Positions 5,399 to 14,269 of a stretch of DNA of 29,660 nt are shown one piece after another. Made by a program: the position numbers and the translations under genes. Each line of letters begins with the position of its first letter. Position 1 is the stretch's first letter. The DNA is taken from assembly GCA_002293475.1 (NCBI GenBank), contig DBDG01000082.1, forward strand, positions 1-29,660. The letters are read 5' to 3'. This DNA comes from Lachnospiraceae bacterium UBA938 (lineage in GTDB: Bacteria; Bacillota; Clostridia; Lachnospirales; Lachnospiraceae). The notes under the pieces are model-generated. The model saw only the letters and a list, made by a program, of their open reading frames with translations, ran no database searches and was not told the DNA's origin.

Positions 5399-6760
5399 AT
5401 GGATATTAATTTCAGCAGAAATCAGAAAACAGATTATTCGAGTTTATTCAGTGGTTTGTCAACGAGTTCCGGCAGCGGAGGCATGTCCAATTTATTAGCA
5501 GACTATGCCAGCCTCAAAAACGGCAGTTATGGTAAGCTGATGAGAGTATACTATGACAAGGATTCGACCGGCAGCACAAGCACGAATTATGTCAACAAAG
5601 CCAAAGAAAAAGCCGAAAAGGCATCGACCTCTTCCGTCTATGGAGCCAAAGAAGCCAGCGAGCAGATGAATAAGGTCTCAGCGGCTTCGGATGCTCTGAA
5701 GAGTTCTGCGTCAAAGCTGATTGATTCGGGCAGTGATTCTTTATTCGTGCAGAAGGATGTTACCACCACGGATGAAAGCGGTAACAGCGTTACCAGTTTC
5801 GGTTACGATGAAAAGGCGATCTATGATGCCGTTTCGACATTTGTAAATGATTACAATAATATGCTGGATCAGGCCAGTAACAGCACGGCAACAAGCGTGT
5901 CCGGGAAGATGTCTTATATGAACAGCATGACCAATATCAATAAGGATAAACTGGCAGCAATCGGTATAACCGTCGGCAAAGCCGGCCGCCTGAAGCTGGA
6001 TGAGAAGAAGTTTAAGGAAGCGGATGTCGCTTCGGTCCAGTCGGCATTTAACGGTACCGGATCTTATGCCCAGAAGGTTTATGCCCAAGCCAATGTGACC
6101 GGAGCAGCAGCCGAAAAAGAAGCGAAAAGAGTTGGTGCCATTATTACGGCCTCCAGCAGTTCGACATCGGCCAGCAGTTCCTCTACATCCGTTTCTACAT
6201 CCAAAGATGTAAGCAAGACTTTGTCTGAGATAGAACAGTCGGCTACCGAGTTACAGAAAGCCATGGATGTGCTGCTGGAGATGGGGAGTAAATCGGTATT
6301 TCAGAAAAAGAATATTACCGAAAAAGACGAGGATGGATTTTACAATACCACCTACGGATACGATAAAGATAAGATCAATGAGGCAGTTGAAAGCTTCGTA
6401 GACAGCTATAACAAAGTGGTAAGCAGCGGCTCTAACAGCAATAGCAGCAGTATCAACAGCAAAATCGACACCTTACAGGATCTGACGGAAGGCATGAGCA
6501 GCAAACTGGCGGAGATCGGCATCACGGTAGGTTCGGACGGGAAGCTGTCAATTGATGAAAGTGCCTTTAAGAGCGCCAATATGGATGATGTCAAGTCTTT
6601 GTTTAACAGGGTCGGATCTTACGGTGACAGTGTTTCATCCCATGCCTTCTGGATTGACAATGCCGCTGCCACCGAAGCCAACAAGTCCAATACTTACAAT
6701 GCTTCTGGCAATTATACCAACAATTATTCGGCAGGCGATATCTTTGGATCATATTTTTAA
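5399..6760 (+). CDS. Orphan protein with two FliD-like modules
   Basis: A 453-residue protein with an AAAGGAG ribosome binding site. It has no signal peptide and no membrane segment. Residues 1-60 are a Ser/Gly-rich start containing DYASLKNGSYGKLMRVYY. Two related modules follow, about 95-232 and 282-418, joined by a Ser/Thr linker (248-270). Each module has the order: long helix, SLFVQKD or SVFQKKN, YGYD, FVNDYN or FVDSYN, then IGITVG, GRLKLDE or GKLSIDE, and FN-GSY. IGIT-dG-LslDE followed by a small helix and LFN is the familiar C-terminal pattern of flagellar cap protein FliD. The usual FliD N-terminal D0 segment and the expected fli neighbours are absent. It may be an extracellular protein exported by the flagellar or another signal-less route; that is inference. 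Its own promoter and a terminator make it a single-gene unit. Confidence 0.7.
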   Translation: MDINFSRNQKTDYSSLFSGLSTSSGSGGMSNLLADYASLKNGSYGKLMRVYYDKDSTGSTSTNYVNKAKEKAEKASTSSVYGAKEASEQMNKVSAASDALKSSASKLIDSGSDSLFVQKDVTTTDESGNSVTSFGYDEKAIYDAVSTFVNDYNNMLDQASNSTATSVSGKMSYMNSMTNINKDKLAAIGITVGKAGRLKLDEKKFKEADVASVQSAFNGTGSYAQKVYAQANVTGAAAEKEAKRVGAIITASSSSTSASSSSTSVSTSKDVSKTLSEIEQSATELQKAMDVLLEMGSKSVFQKKNITEKDEDGFYNTTYGYDKDKINEAVESFVDSYNKVVSSGSNSNSSSINSKIDTLQDLTEGMSSKLAEIGITVGSDGKLSIDESAFKSANMDDVKSLFNRVGSYGDSVSSHAFWIDNAAATEANKSNTYNASGNYTNNYSAGDIFGSYF

Positions 6761-6793
6761 GTCAGATGACAGTATCACATTTATATCACAGAT

Positions 6794-6823
6794 AAGACAG
6801 GGAGAACTTGCACTTCCTGTCTT
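6794..6823 (+). terminator. Intrinsic terminator after the FliD-like gene
   Basis: AAGACAGG (6794-6801) pairs with CCTGTCTT (6816-6823), followed by a T-run (CTTTTTTG). It sits 34 bases past the stop codon. Confidence 0.75.
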
Positions 6824-6836
6824 TTTTGTGCATAAT
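6808..6836 (+). promoter_or_regulatory. Candidate promoter of the ZIP transporter gene
   Basis: TTGCAC (6808-6813), 17 bases, CATAAT (6831-6836). It overlaps the upstream terminator and lies about 30 bases before the ATG at 6866. Confidence 0.5.
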
Positions 6837-6865
6837 ACTAATACATAGTACGGGAGGAGACGGTT

Positions 6866-7660
6866 ATGAATCAGGCAGTGTTGTGGGCAGCATTGGGAAC
6901 CGGTTTTGCATTTTTGATGACTGTCCTAGGAGCCGCGGTGGTATTCATTTTTAAAAAAGATATGGGGAAAAATATTCAGAGAGCGTTTCTTGGATTTGCC
7001 GCCGGCGTGATGATCGCAGCATCGGTTTGGTCGCTGCTGATTCCGGCAATCGAGGATACCATAGAAAGAGGCGGGGTCGGCTGGATACCAGCCGCCGGCG
7101 GCTTTGTGTTAGGCGGCCTGTTTCTGCTTCTGCTAGATACCGTGATGCCTCACCTGCATCCGGAAGAGAATCGGACGGAAGGCGTGGGATCGCCCTTTCG
7201 CAGGACGACGCTGCTGGTTCTTGCGGTTACCCTGCATAACGTGCCGGAAGGGATGGCAGTCGGGCTGGCCTTTGCCATGGCGGCCCAGCATCCTGATGAT
7301 CCGTCTTTTTTTGCCTCGGCATTTGCCTTGGCACTGGGTATCGGCCTCCAGAACCTGCCGGAAGGGGCGGCTGTTTCCCTGCCGCTTCGCCGTGAGGGAA
7401 TGAGCCGCAGTAAAGCCTTTATATTTGGCAGTATGTCGGGTATTGTTGAGCTGCTGTTTGGGGTGGGGATAACCTTTATAGCCGCCCAGATCCTGCCGTT
7501 CATGCCCTGGATGCTGGCTTTTGCGGCAGGAGCCATGATCTATGTGGTGGTGGAAGAGCTGATCCCGGAAGCCCATCTGGGCGAACATTCCAATGTCGGA
7601 ACGATCGGGGTCATGCTGGGCTTCCTGCTGATGATGATCTTGGATGTGGCATTGGGTTAG
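6866..7660 (+). CDS. ZIP family divalent metal (zinc) transporter
   Basis: A 264-residue polytopic membrane protein with the GGGAGGAG ribosome binding site. About eight hydrophobic segments are visible. The transport-site motifs of ZIP/GufA-type proteins are present: HNVPEG in helix 4 (124-129), QNLPEG in helix 5 (162-167, with Gln in place of the more usual His), and VEELIPEAH in the last third. A short polar loop with HLHPEEN at 96-102 replaces a longer His-rich loop. ZIP proteins import Zn2+ and sometimes Fe2+ or Mn2+ into the cytoplasm. The gene is monocistronic, but two CobW-type metallochaperone GTPases lie 8.4 kb downstream, so zinc handling is represented twice in the window. Confidence 0.88.
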   Translation: MNQAVLWAALGTGFAFLMTVLGAAVVFIFKKDMGKNIQRAFLGFAAGVMIAASVWSLLIPAIEDTIERGGVGWIPAAGGFVLGGLFLLLLDTVMPHLHPEENRTEGVGSPFRRTTLLVLAVTLHNVPEGMAVGLAFAMAAQHPDDPSFFASAFALALGIGLQNLPEGAAVSLPLRREGMSRSKAFIFGSMSGIVELLFGVGITFIAAQILPFMPWMLAFAAGAMIYVVVEELIPEAHLGEHSNVGTIGVMLGFLLMMILDVALG

Positions 7661-7720
7661 CCATTCCGATAGCTGCTTATGTGGGCAAAGGACATAGTAT
7701 GGGACGTCATATTCCTCATA

Positions 7721-8050
7721 TTACTGTTCGTTTTCATGACATGGACATGGGCAGGCGCCGATTTTTTCCCATACATTGCCTTGACCGGGAGGGGGAGGTG
7801 CGGCAGTCCACCATTTTAGCCGATAAAGATAGCCTTCATAACACACGGTGCCGTATGCGTCATAATCGCCAAATACATCGTATTGATTGCATGTACAAGC
7901 ACTTATGACAGGAGGAACCGTTTCGGTATTTGTCTCCGTTGGCTGAATATCTGGGGTGTTGGCCGATGCGGCTATGGGTAACAGTCCCAATATTGCCGCT
8001 AGGGTGGCAGCAGTCATTGTAAGAGTGATTTTGGTTGCTTTGATATTCAT
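7721..8050 (-). CDS. Small secreted protein with a CBM5/12-like (chitin-binding) module
   Basis: A 109-residue protein started at the ATG 8050 behind AAAGGAGGC; the longer reading frame has no ribosome binding site. An N-terminal signal peptide (basic start, hydrophobic 9-24, cleavage likely after ASA near 27-29) is followed by a Thr/Pro-rich spacer. Residues 60-100 resemble a carbohydrate-binding module family 5/12: Tyr and Gly, VCYEGYLYRLKWWT, Pro-rich turn, NVWEKIG. The aromatic trio Tyr, Trp-Trp and Trp is the usual sugar-binding set. Extra Cys residues in CTC, VC and CPCPC may form disulphides. No catalytic domain is attached, so a binding, anchoring or competition role is likely. It is convergent with the ZIP gene and has its own promoter. 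Confidence 0.7.
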   Translation of the reverse strand: MNIKATKITLTMTAATLAAILGLLPIAASANTPDIQPTETNTETVPPVISACTCNQYDVFGDYDAYGTVCYEGYLYRLKWWTAAPPPPGQGNVWEKIGACPCPCHENEQ

Positions 8051-8096
8051 TTTTGTGCCTCCTTTTCTGGGTTGTCTGTTTTGAATACTTACATTT

Positions 8097-8125
8097 ATTA
8101 CAATATACTTTAGTGTTATATGCAA
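8097..8125 (-). promoter_or_regulatory. Promoter of the secreted CBM-like gene
   Basis: On the minus strand TTGCAT (8125-8120), 17 bases, TGTAAT (8102-8097), about 47 bases upstream of the ATG at 8050. Confidence 0.55.
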
Positions 8126-8282
8126 TAGTTATTGGTTATTTGACGGTTTTCCTGTTTGATTGACAGTTTTTTGGGGATGGTTTTAAGAACTTGGTGTAAG
8201 GGGAAAGGCTGTGTTGAAGTGAAAGTATACAAAGGTAATGGATATTATTGCATTGGATTTGTTGATAATATACAAAAAAGTG

Positions 8283-8311
8283 TTGACGGCAACTGTAAAG
8301 TATGATAAATT
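8283..8311 (+). promoter_or_regulatory. Candidate promoter of the type VII secretion operon
   Basis: TTGACG (8283-8288), 17 bases, TAAATT (8306-8311). It lies about 90 bases before the EssC start in a non-coding gap (8126-8401) that holds nothing else I can identify. Confidence 0.5.
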
Positions 8312-8401
8312 ATATTTAATCCCCGCCGGAATGTATCCGCGCATCCAAAGTACCCGTTTTTCTCTAGGTTATTTTCGTTACTATCTATTAAGAGCAGCAA
8401 G

Positions 8402-11400
8402 ATGAATGATAAGTATATACTCTATCTGTATAGCGCCGCCGCGTTTCATCAGGAGGTGCTCCCGGCAATAAACAACTCAGATTTTGTAATAAGGTTAGCG
8501 TCAGAGCAGTTTGAGTTTGAAGATGACGTTTGGCTTGATTTGGAAGTAATTGAAAATTACTGGTATCTTAACTGGGAACAAGACAGATATCAGCTTAAGC
8601 AAGATGAATTTCTAAAGGTCAGGTCAGGTCACGGGGATGTATTATCCCTGATTACTCGTGTGGAACCGGCAATATCATGGTGTGGCAGAAAATATGGATT
8701 GCCTAAGTGTCAGCCGATTACGATAGGAAGCAGTGCCGACAGTCTTATTTATTATGATGCGTTCCGGCTGATTTCAGCAAGTCATGCGGTTATCTCTTTT
8801 GTCGGAACGGGTTACCTTCTTACCGATAAGGGGAAAAACGGTGTTTACATAAATGGCAGACGGCTGGCAGGACAGAAAATGCTGTGTTTTGGGGACTGCA
8901 TAGACTTATTTGGGCTTCGTATGGTATTTTTACAGGATGCGCTGGCGGTTCTTGGCCATGGCAGTTCGGAAGCGACGGTAAGGGTATTACTGCGTCCTTA
9001 TGACGGCAGTCCTGTCAGTGACAGTATGGTTGCAAAGGAGACGGCGGTTTATTTTCGCCGTGGTCCGGGAAGCGGGCTGTCAGGCCTGATGGAAAACGGC
9101 GCTGCCAGGCTGGGCGGAGGGATTGCTATTGGGGCAGCTGGTGGGGAGACTGCAGTTGGCGCGGCTGGCGGGGAGATTGCTATTGAGGCACCGGCTGCGC
9201 GGCATGACCCGGACCGGCAGCCGTTATTGCTGACTATGGGTCCGGCATTCACCTTGGCATTTCCCATGATCATCGCGGTTCTGGCTGGGAGCGGGTCGGG
9301 AGGATTATCGGGCAATTTTCTATATATGGGCTTGTTCGTAACTGTAGGCACGGCTTTACTGGGCATATTCTGGGGGATCATGAACTGGATGTATCAGAAG
9401 AAAAGCCGCCAATGGGAGGAAAAAAGAAGGAGGATTGTATACAGGAATTACTTGGAGGAAGTGGAAGCCTATATTGATCAGGTGCACCGGGAGGAACGCA
9501 GGAGACTGCTGGAAAGATATCCGGTCTGCTCCCAGCCGCTCATATGGGAAGAGATCAAGAAAAGGCTTTGGAGCCGCAATACGGTGCAGGAAGACTTTTT
9601 ATGCCAGCGGCTGGGATTGGGAGAAATCCTTTTTTCTGTGAGGATTATTGTAGCGAAGCAGGCTGTAGCCATGGTGCGGGATGAGCTTAAGGAAGAGCCG
9701 GAGCGGATTAAGAGGAAGTACGAAAGGCTGAAGGAGGTTCCGGTCTGTACGGATATGTGTAGGAACGCCTTGGTCGGACTGGCCGGCGGGCAGCATAAGA
9801 CAGGATCTGTTCAGACGGCGATGTCTATCCTGCTTCAGATTGCGGTCAATAACTGTTATACCGATGTGAAAGTGGTGCTGCTCTATCATGAAGAAAACGG
9901 GAGGATGAACGAGCTGGCAGCGGTAGCCAAGTGGCTGCCCCATATATGGTCCGATGACCGGACAATGCGATATCTGGCCGGTAATCGGGCCGAAGCGGGA
10001 GAAGTATTTAATGCCTTGAGTGAAATCTGCCGCCGCCGGATGAAGAAGCATTATGTCATTTTCCTGGAGAATCAGGATTTATTGGAAGGAGAGGGATTTA
10101 GCAGGTATATTTTTGCTAAACGGGAGGGACTGCGGCTGACGACAGTTTTTTTGGAAGAAGCAGGGGAGGACATGCCCAATGAATGTAATTATTTAATCCA
10201 AAATGACCGGCATTTCACCGGAATCATAGATAACGGCAAGATAAGCAGGGTGACGTTTGACCGGATACCGCTGCCCGCGGCTCATGAGCTGGCCCGTGGC
10301 CTGTCTGGGATAAGAGTAAGAGAAAATGCTGCTGAAGGTGAAATAAGCAGCTGCGTTCCGTTACTGTCGCTCTTTACCAGTCAGAAGACGGAAGACATGG
10401 GCATAACCGGACGGTGGCGTAAAAGCCGGATTTATGAAAGTATCAGAGTGCCAATCGGACGGAAGGCAGGAAACCGGTTATTATATCTCGACATCCACGA
10501 AAAATATCACGGTCCGCACGGTTTAATAGCCGGAACGACCGGATCTGGAAAAAGTGAACTACTGCAGACTTATTTATTATCTTTAGCCATTCATTTCCCT
10601 CCCGCGGCGGTTGCCTTCTTTATTATTGATTATAAGGGTGGCGGCATGGGGAATCTGTTGGCAGAGCTGCCCCATACGGTGGGAGTGGTTTCTAATCTAT
10701 CAGGCAATCAGATACGGAGAGCGCTTATCTCTATCAAAAGCGAAAGCTATAAGCGGCAATGCCAGTTCCAGAAATGCGGCATCAATCACATTGACCATTA
10801 TACTGCCGCATATGAAAACCGCAAGGTAAGTGAGTGTGTCCCGCATTTGTTTGTAATAGTTGACGAATTTGCCGAACTAAAGCGGGAGGAGCCGGAGTTT
10901 ATACAAGAACTGGTCAGTGTGGCACAGGTGGGAAGAAGCTTAGGCATCCACCTGATTCTGTCCACGCAAAAACCGGCCGGCGTCGTGGACGATCTTATCT
11001 GGAGTAATGCTAGGTTCCGCTTATGCCTGCGGGTGCAGGACCGGCAAGACAGCATGGATATGCTGCATAGGCCGGATGCCGCGGAACTGACCGGCACCGG
11101 GAGATGCTTCCTGCAAGTGGGTAATGACGAAGTGTTTGAACTGTTTCAAGCGGCTTTCGGCGGTGAAGCATATATAGAAGACAGCGAAGTCGACAGAACG
11201 GCGGGAAGAATGTTAACACGGACAGGAAGGCCGGCGTTTAACCCTGAGCCGGCCGCAGGGACAGGCATGACACAAGCGGGTAAGGTAATTGATTTTCTGA
11301 AGTGCCTTGGCAAGGAGGCGGGCTGTGAGAAGGGAAATAAGATGTGGATGCCGCTGCTACCTGCAAAACTGAGCCTGGAGGAAGTGAGATCTTCCGGGGG

Positions 11401-12997
11401 ACGCCTTTTGGCTACCGTCGGCTTGTGTGATGATCCGGCGAAACAAAGACAGTTTCCCCTAACCGTGGATCTGTGCCGGCAAGGTAATATTCTGATATGT
11501 GGCGGCCCAGCGGCCGGCAAGAGCACCTTGCTGCAAACCTTGCTCTATTCGCTAATGAAAAATTGTACTCCGGTGGAAGCCGTTTTTTATATGATAGACT
11601 GCAGTTCACGGATGCTTTTTCCGTTCCGTGATATGCCGCACGTGGCGGGGGCAGCGGGAGAAGAGCCAGATAAATGGGAACGGATATTTTTTCGGTTACG
11701 GCAAGAATTGTGCGAGCGCAAGAAGCGGCTTGCCGGCGGCAGCTTCTTGCATAGGTTTAAACGAGCGGAAAAGCAGAAGGCGGCGGAAGCCGTGGGCAGG
11801 AAGAAAGAAGAGGAGCTGTCGGCAGCAGTCCTGGTAATTGATAATTATGCCGGTTTTAGGATGCAGTCCAAAGAAAAATACGACGATATTGTCACGCAGT
11901 TAGCAGCGGAGGGAAGCAATAACGGAATATATTTGATCTTCACGGCTTCTGGTCTCGGTATGAGTGAAGTGCCGGACAGACTGGCAGGTAATTTTGGCGG
12001 CAGGCTTTGTCTGGCCATGGGAGATGATTATCAGTATGGCGAAGTTCTCCGGATCAGCCGTCCCGGTGTTTATCCGGAAGGCATGAAAGGCCGGGGGATC
12101 GTCAGGGGAGAAGAAGGGGTACTGGAGTTCCAGACAGCCTTGGTCTATGGAGAAGAAAATGATTTTATCCGCTCAGGAAAAATAGCGAAGGAAGCCCTAG
12201 ACATAAGAAGGCGCTCGCCTTATGCGGCAGAGCCGGTTCCGGAGATACCGGAGGTACCTGATTGGGATTTTTTTGTGAAATCGGTGGCGGAGAGAGCTGA
12301 GGAGGACAAAATGGTGCCGGTCGGTTATGAGCAGGAAAGCGGTAATATTTATGATATCCAGCTGCTATCTTCCTATTGTTTTCTGATTGCCGGGAGGAAA
12401 AAAAGCGGGAAATCCAATTTGCTAAATATTATTTGCCGTATGGGGAAAGCAAGTAAGACAGTTTATATTGACTTTTTAGATAAAGCCGGCCGACAAATAC
12501 CTGAAAACAGCCGTTTTACCAAACTAATTTTCATTAGTACGGAAGAAGAGTTATATAGCTGGTTAGGGGAATTAACAAGAGAAATGTGGCAGCGGTACCA
12601 GGCTGACGGTAAGAATGATTATTCCCGCATCTTTGTATTAATAGATGACCTGAGTGATTTTCTGGGCCGGGTTTACCGCCCCGGAGCCGGGATAGAGGCA
12701 AAGGGCAAGCTGTTGGAAGAAATATGGGAAAAGGGGAGCGGATATGAACTTTATTGGTTTGCGGCATGGAACCAAGATAAGGGAACGGAAGCAGCCGCAT
12801 ATCCGGGCTTCCAGATATTTACCGGATATGGAAGCGGACTTCATCTTGGCGGAAACACGTCCATGCAGCGGGTTTTTTCTTTTGATGATTTATCTTATGC
12901 CGAGCAGAATAAGGCAACGAAGCCGGGGCTTGCCCTGATCCCGCCGCCAGAAAATGGCGGTACGAAGAAGCTAATCATCCCGCTGATCAATATGTAA
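8402..12997 (+). CDS. essC: EssC: FtsK/SpoIIIE-type motor ATPase of a T7SSb secretion system
   Basis: A 1531-residue membrane-bound motor of the Firmicutes type VII secretion system (S. aureus EssC is about 1480). The N-terminal cytoplasmic part carries a forkhead-associated-like fold (about 90-175: SHAVISF, KNGVYINGRRL). Two membrane segments lie near 274-295 and 304-328. A long cytoplasmic stretch leads to three P-loop domains. D1 has Walker A GTTGSGKS (711-718) and Walker B HLFVIVDEF. D2 has GGPAAGKST (1034-1042) and AVLVIDN. D3 has AGRKKSGKSN (1330-1339) and RIFVLIDD. All three Walker A lysines are intact. A small Ala/Gly repeat (GAAGGE twice) lies at 244-258 before the membrane. The ribosome binding site before the ATG at 8402 is weak. 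EssC takes substrates with WXG100 or LXG helices across the membrane; the next six genes encode probable partners and substrates. Confidence 0.9.
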   Translation: MNDKYILYLYSAAAFHQEVLPAINNSDFVIRLASEQFEFEDDVWLDLEVIENYWYLNWEQDRYQLKQDEFLKVRSGHGDVLSLITRVEPAISWCGRKYGLPKCQPITIGSSADSLIYYDAFRLISASHAVISFVGTGYLLTDKGKNGVYINGRRLAGQKMLCFGDCIDLFGLRMVFLQDALAVLGHGSSEATVRVLLRPYDGSPVSDSMVAKETAVYFRRGPGSGLSGLMENGAARLGGGIAIGAAGGETAVGAAGGEIAIEAPAARHDPDRQPLLLTMGPAFTLAFPMIIAVLAGSGSGGLSGNFLYMGLFVTVGTALLGIFWGIMNWMYQKKSRQWEEKRRRIVYRNYLEEVEAYIDQVHREERRRLLERYPVCSQPLIWEEIKKRLWSRNTVQEDFLCQRLGLGEILFSVRIIVAKQAVAMVRDELKEEPERIKRKYERLKEVPVCTDMCRNALVGLAGGQHKTGSVQTAMSILLQIAVNNCYTDVKVVLLYHEENGRMNELAAVAKWLPHIWSDDRTMRYLAGNRAEAGEVFNALSEICRRRMKKHYVIFLENQDLLEGEGFSRYIFAKREGLRLTTVFLEEAGEDMPNECNYLIQNDRHFTGIIDNGKISRVTFDRIPLPAAHELARGLSGIRVRENAAEGEISSCVPLLSLFTSQKTEDMGITGRWRKSRIYESIRVPIGRKAGNRLLYLDIHEKYHGPHGLIAGTTGSGKSELLQTYLLSLAIHFPPAAVAFFIIDYKGGGMGNLLAELPHTVGVVSNLSGNQIRRALISIKSESYKRQCQFQKCGINHIDHYTAAYENRKVSECVPHLFVIVDEFAELKREEPEFIQELVSVAQVGRSLGIHLILSTQKPAGVVDDLIWSNARFRLCLRVQDRQDSMDMLHRPDAAELTGTGRCFLQVGNDEVFELFQAAFGGEAYIEDSEVDRTAGRMLTRTGRPAFNPEPAAGTGMTQAGKVIDFLKCLGKEAGCEKGNKMWMPLLPAKLSLEEVRSSGGRLLATVGLCDDPAKQRQFPLTVDLCRQGNILICGGPAAGKSTLLQTLLYSLMKNCTPVEAVFYMIDCSSRMLFPFRDMPHVAGAAGEEPDKWERIFFRLRQELCERKKRLAGGSFLHRFKRAEKQKAAEAVGRKKEEELSAAVLVIDNYAGFRMQSKEKYDDIVTQLAAEGSNNGIYLIFTASGLGMSEVPDRLAGNFGGRLCLAMGDDYQYGEVLRISRPGVYPEGMKGRGIVRGEEGVLEFQTALVYGEENDFIRSGKIAKEALDIRRRSPYAAEPVPEIPEVPDWDFFVKSVAERAEEDKMVPVGYEQESGNIYDIQLLSSYCFLIAGRKKSGKSNLLNIICRMGKASKTVYIDFLDKAGRQIPENSRFTKLIFISTEEELYSWLGELTREMWQRYQADGKNDYSRIFVLIDDLSDFLGRVYRPGAGIEAKGKLLEEIWEKGSGYELYWFAAWNQDKGTEAAAYPGFQIFTGYGSGLHLGGNTSMQRVFSFDDLSYAEQNKATKPGLALIPPPENGGTKKLIIPLINM

Positions 12998-13041
12998 GCA
13001 TGATCTCGCTGATTCGTGACGGATAACCTAGGAGGGTACAG

Positions 13042-13287
13042 GTGATAGTAGTTGACGTGTTTGTACCGGTGATTAACCGGACCTATGATTTTCTTCTCGA
13101 TGCCGATAAACCGGTCAAGCAGCTTGTGGCGGAAATCAATGGTCAGATTGCCATGGCCGAAGCTGCCGTACCGATTGATGAGGAGGGTTTTTGGCTTTGT
13201 GACATCGGAAAGAGCCTGATCTTAAATGGCGAACATACATTGGCAGAGCAGGGAATCGCGGAAGGAGCCGGTTTATTATTAATTTAG
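13042..13287 (+). CDS. esaB: EsaB/YukD-like ubiquitin-fold protein
   Basis: An 81-residue protein with a GTG start at 13042 behind GGAGGG. The pattern of beta strands and one helix (VVDVFVPVINRTYDFLLD, helix with QLVAEINGQIA, then LILNGEHTLAEQGIAEGAGLLLI at the end) matches the ubiquitin-like YukD/EsaB family. The terminal LLLI strand and the preceding L-nG-tL-e-gi-eGa pattern are typical. In T7SSb systems EsaB regulates or assists secretion and always sits by essC. It follows EssC after 44 bases and is clearly in the same operon. Confidence 0.82.
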   Translation: MIVVDVFVPVINRTYDFLLDADKPVKQLVAEINGQIAMAEAAVPIDEEGFWLCDIGKSLILNGEHTLAEQGIAEGAGLLLI

Positions 13288-13307
13288 AACTAAGTGTTAA
13301 TACCTTA

Positions 13308-13583
13308 TTGTTAGAACAGCATATCATATATCTGCGTCAATGTTTTTCGGAACTATATCGAGCCATGGAGATATGGGAGAGCAGTTCGTCCCGGTTGGAG
13401 GGATTCTGGGCAGGAGACACAAAGTCACTTTTTTATCAAAACTCACACCGGACAAGGGAGCTGCTGGAGAAGCAGCGTAAAAGTATCGAAATTATGATCG
13501 AAAAACTGGAACAGATATGCTGTGCCTACCGAAGCTGCGAAAGAAGAGCAATGGATGAGGTGGCACTTTTAAGGGTCAAATAA
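13308..13583 (+). CDS. WXG100-type protein A (91 aa)
   Basis: A 91-residue helical hairpin protein with the WXG turn as FWAGD near 33-37, between two long amphipathic helices. The start is uncertain: a TTG at 13308 without a clear ribosome binding site is the best choice, 20 bases after the EsaB stop. Cys-Cys at about 68-69 and a basic end (RRAMDEVALLRVK) are seen. It is the most divergent of the four WXG100 genes here and may act as a chaperone or partner, not as a free substrate (inference). Confidence 0.68.
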   Translation: MLEQHIIYLRQCFSELYRAMEIWESSSSRLEGFWAGDTKSLFYQNSHRTRELLEKQRKSIEIMIEKLEQICCAYRSCERRAMDEVALLRVK

Positions 13584-13618
13584 TCAATGGGCCTGAGAAT
13601 TAATCTAATGGAGAATTA

Positions 13619-13930
13619 ATGACGGGAAAGGGTTTGAGAATCAATTTTAAGCAGGCGCTTAAAATGGTTAAAAAAATGGAAGTGCTCTCAGAGTTACTTA
13701 ACGAAGCGGCTACAGAAGATATCAGTTATATTATGGTGGGTATGGCGGAGAACTGGGAAGGAGAGGCCGCAGATAGTTACAGTAAAAAGTTAAAGATTCT
13801 TTATGACCAGATGTGTCAGACGGCAGTATCAATTTATTCTGCCGCTGTGGCGGCAGAAAATCAGGTACGGCAAATCTATGAGGCGGAACAGAAGGCGATT
13901 ATGACGATTTATGACACAAAATTCAAATAA
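13619..13930 (+). CDS. WXG100-type protein B (103 aa)
   Basis: A 103-residue protein with an ATG preceded by GGAG at 5 bases. Two helices flank NWEGEAADSY near 42-51, the classical WXG turn. The first helix is basic (FKQALKMVKKMEVL) and the second carries Ala-rich faces (SIYSAAVAAENQVRQIYEAE). It has no signal peptide, as expected for a T7SS substrate. It lies 36 bases after protein A. Confidence 0.8.
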   Translation: MTGKGLRINFKQALKMVKKMEVLSELLNEAATEDISYIMVGMAENWEGEAADSYSKKLKILYDQMCQTAVSIYSAAVAAENQVRQIYEAEQKAIMTIYDTKFK

Positions 13931-13950
13931 TTAGGAGCAAAGGAGTATAT

Positions 13951-14250
13951 ATGGGAATGATTCAAGTGACAGCCGGACAGCTAAGACAGGAGGCAGAGCG
14001 GGTACATCAGCTTAATAGCCAGATGAAAAGTCAGATATCACTCTTGGAGACTAAGGAACAGCATTTAGGAACAATGTGGGAAGGCTTAGCTAAGGACAGT
14101 TTTAGGAGCGCTTTTTTGCGTGATAAGGGACACATGGAAGAATTTTATCACTTAATTGAAAGGTATGTTCAGGCGCTGCTTAAGATTGCCGCAAAGTATG
14201 AACAGGCTGAACATAAGAATATGGAAATAGCTGCTAGTAAAGCTTATTGA
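13951..14250 (+). CDS. WXG100-type protein C (99 aa)
   Basis: A 99-residue protein with an AAAGGAG ribosome binding site. It starts IQVTAGQLRQEAERV, the usual WXG100 N-terminal pattern, has MWEGLAKDSF as the WXG turn near 47-56, and ends in an acidic-basic helix (KYEQAEHKNMEIAAS). This protein is close to the EsxA-type consensus and is probably secreted as a dimer by EssC. Confidence 0.85.
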   Translation: MGMIQVTAGQLRQEAERVHQLNSQMKSQISLLETKEQHLGTMWEGLAKDSFRSAFLRDKGHMEEFYHLIERYVQALLKIAAKYEQAEHKNMEIAASKAY

Positions 14251-14269
14251 GAAAGATGGGAGGCACACT

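Noticed and set aside
5399..6760. Possible EssB/EsaA-like T7SS component near EssC
   Set aside because: It has no membrane segment, and its repeated modules match the FliD C-terminal pattern; it is also separated by its own terminator and two unrelated genes.
7133..7588. 151-aa minus-strand frame inside the ZIP gene
   Set aside because: It is a GC-rich shadow of a well-supported plus-strand gene, without a start signal.
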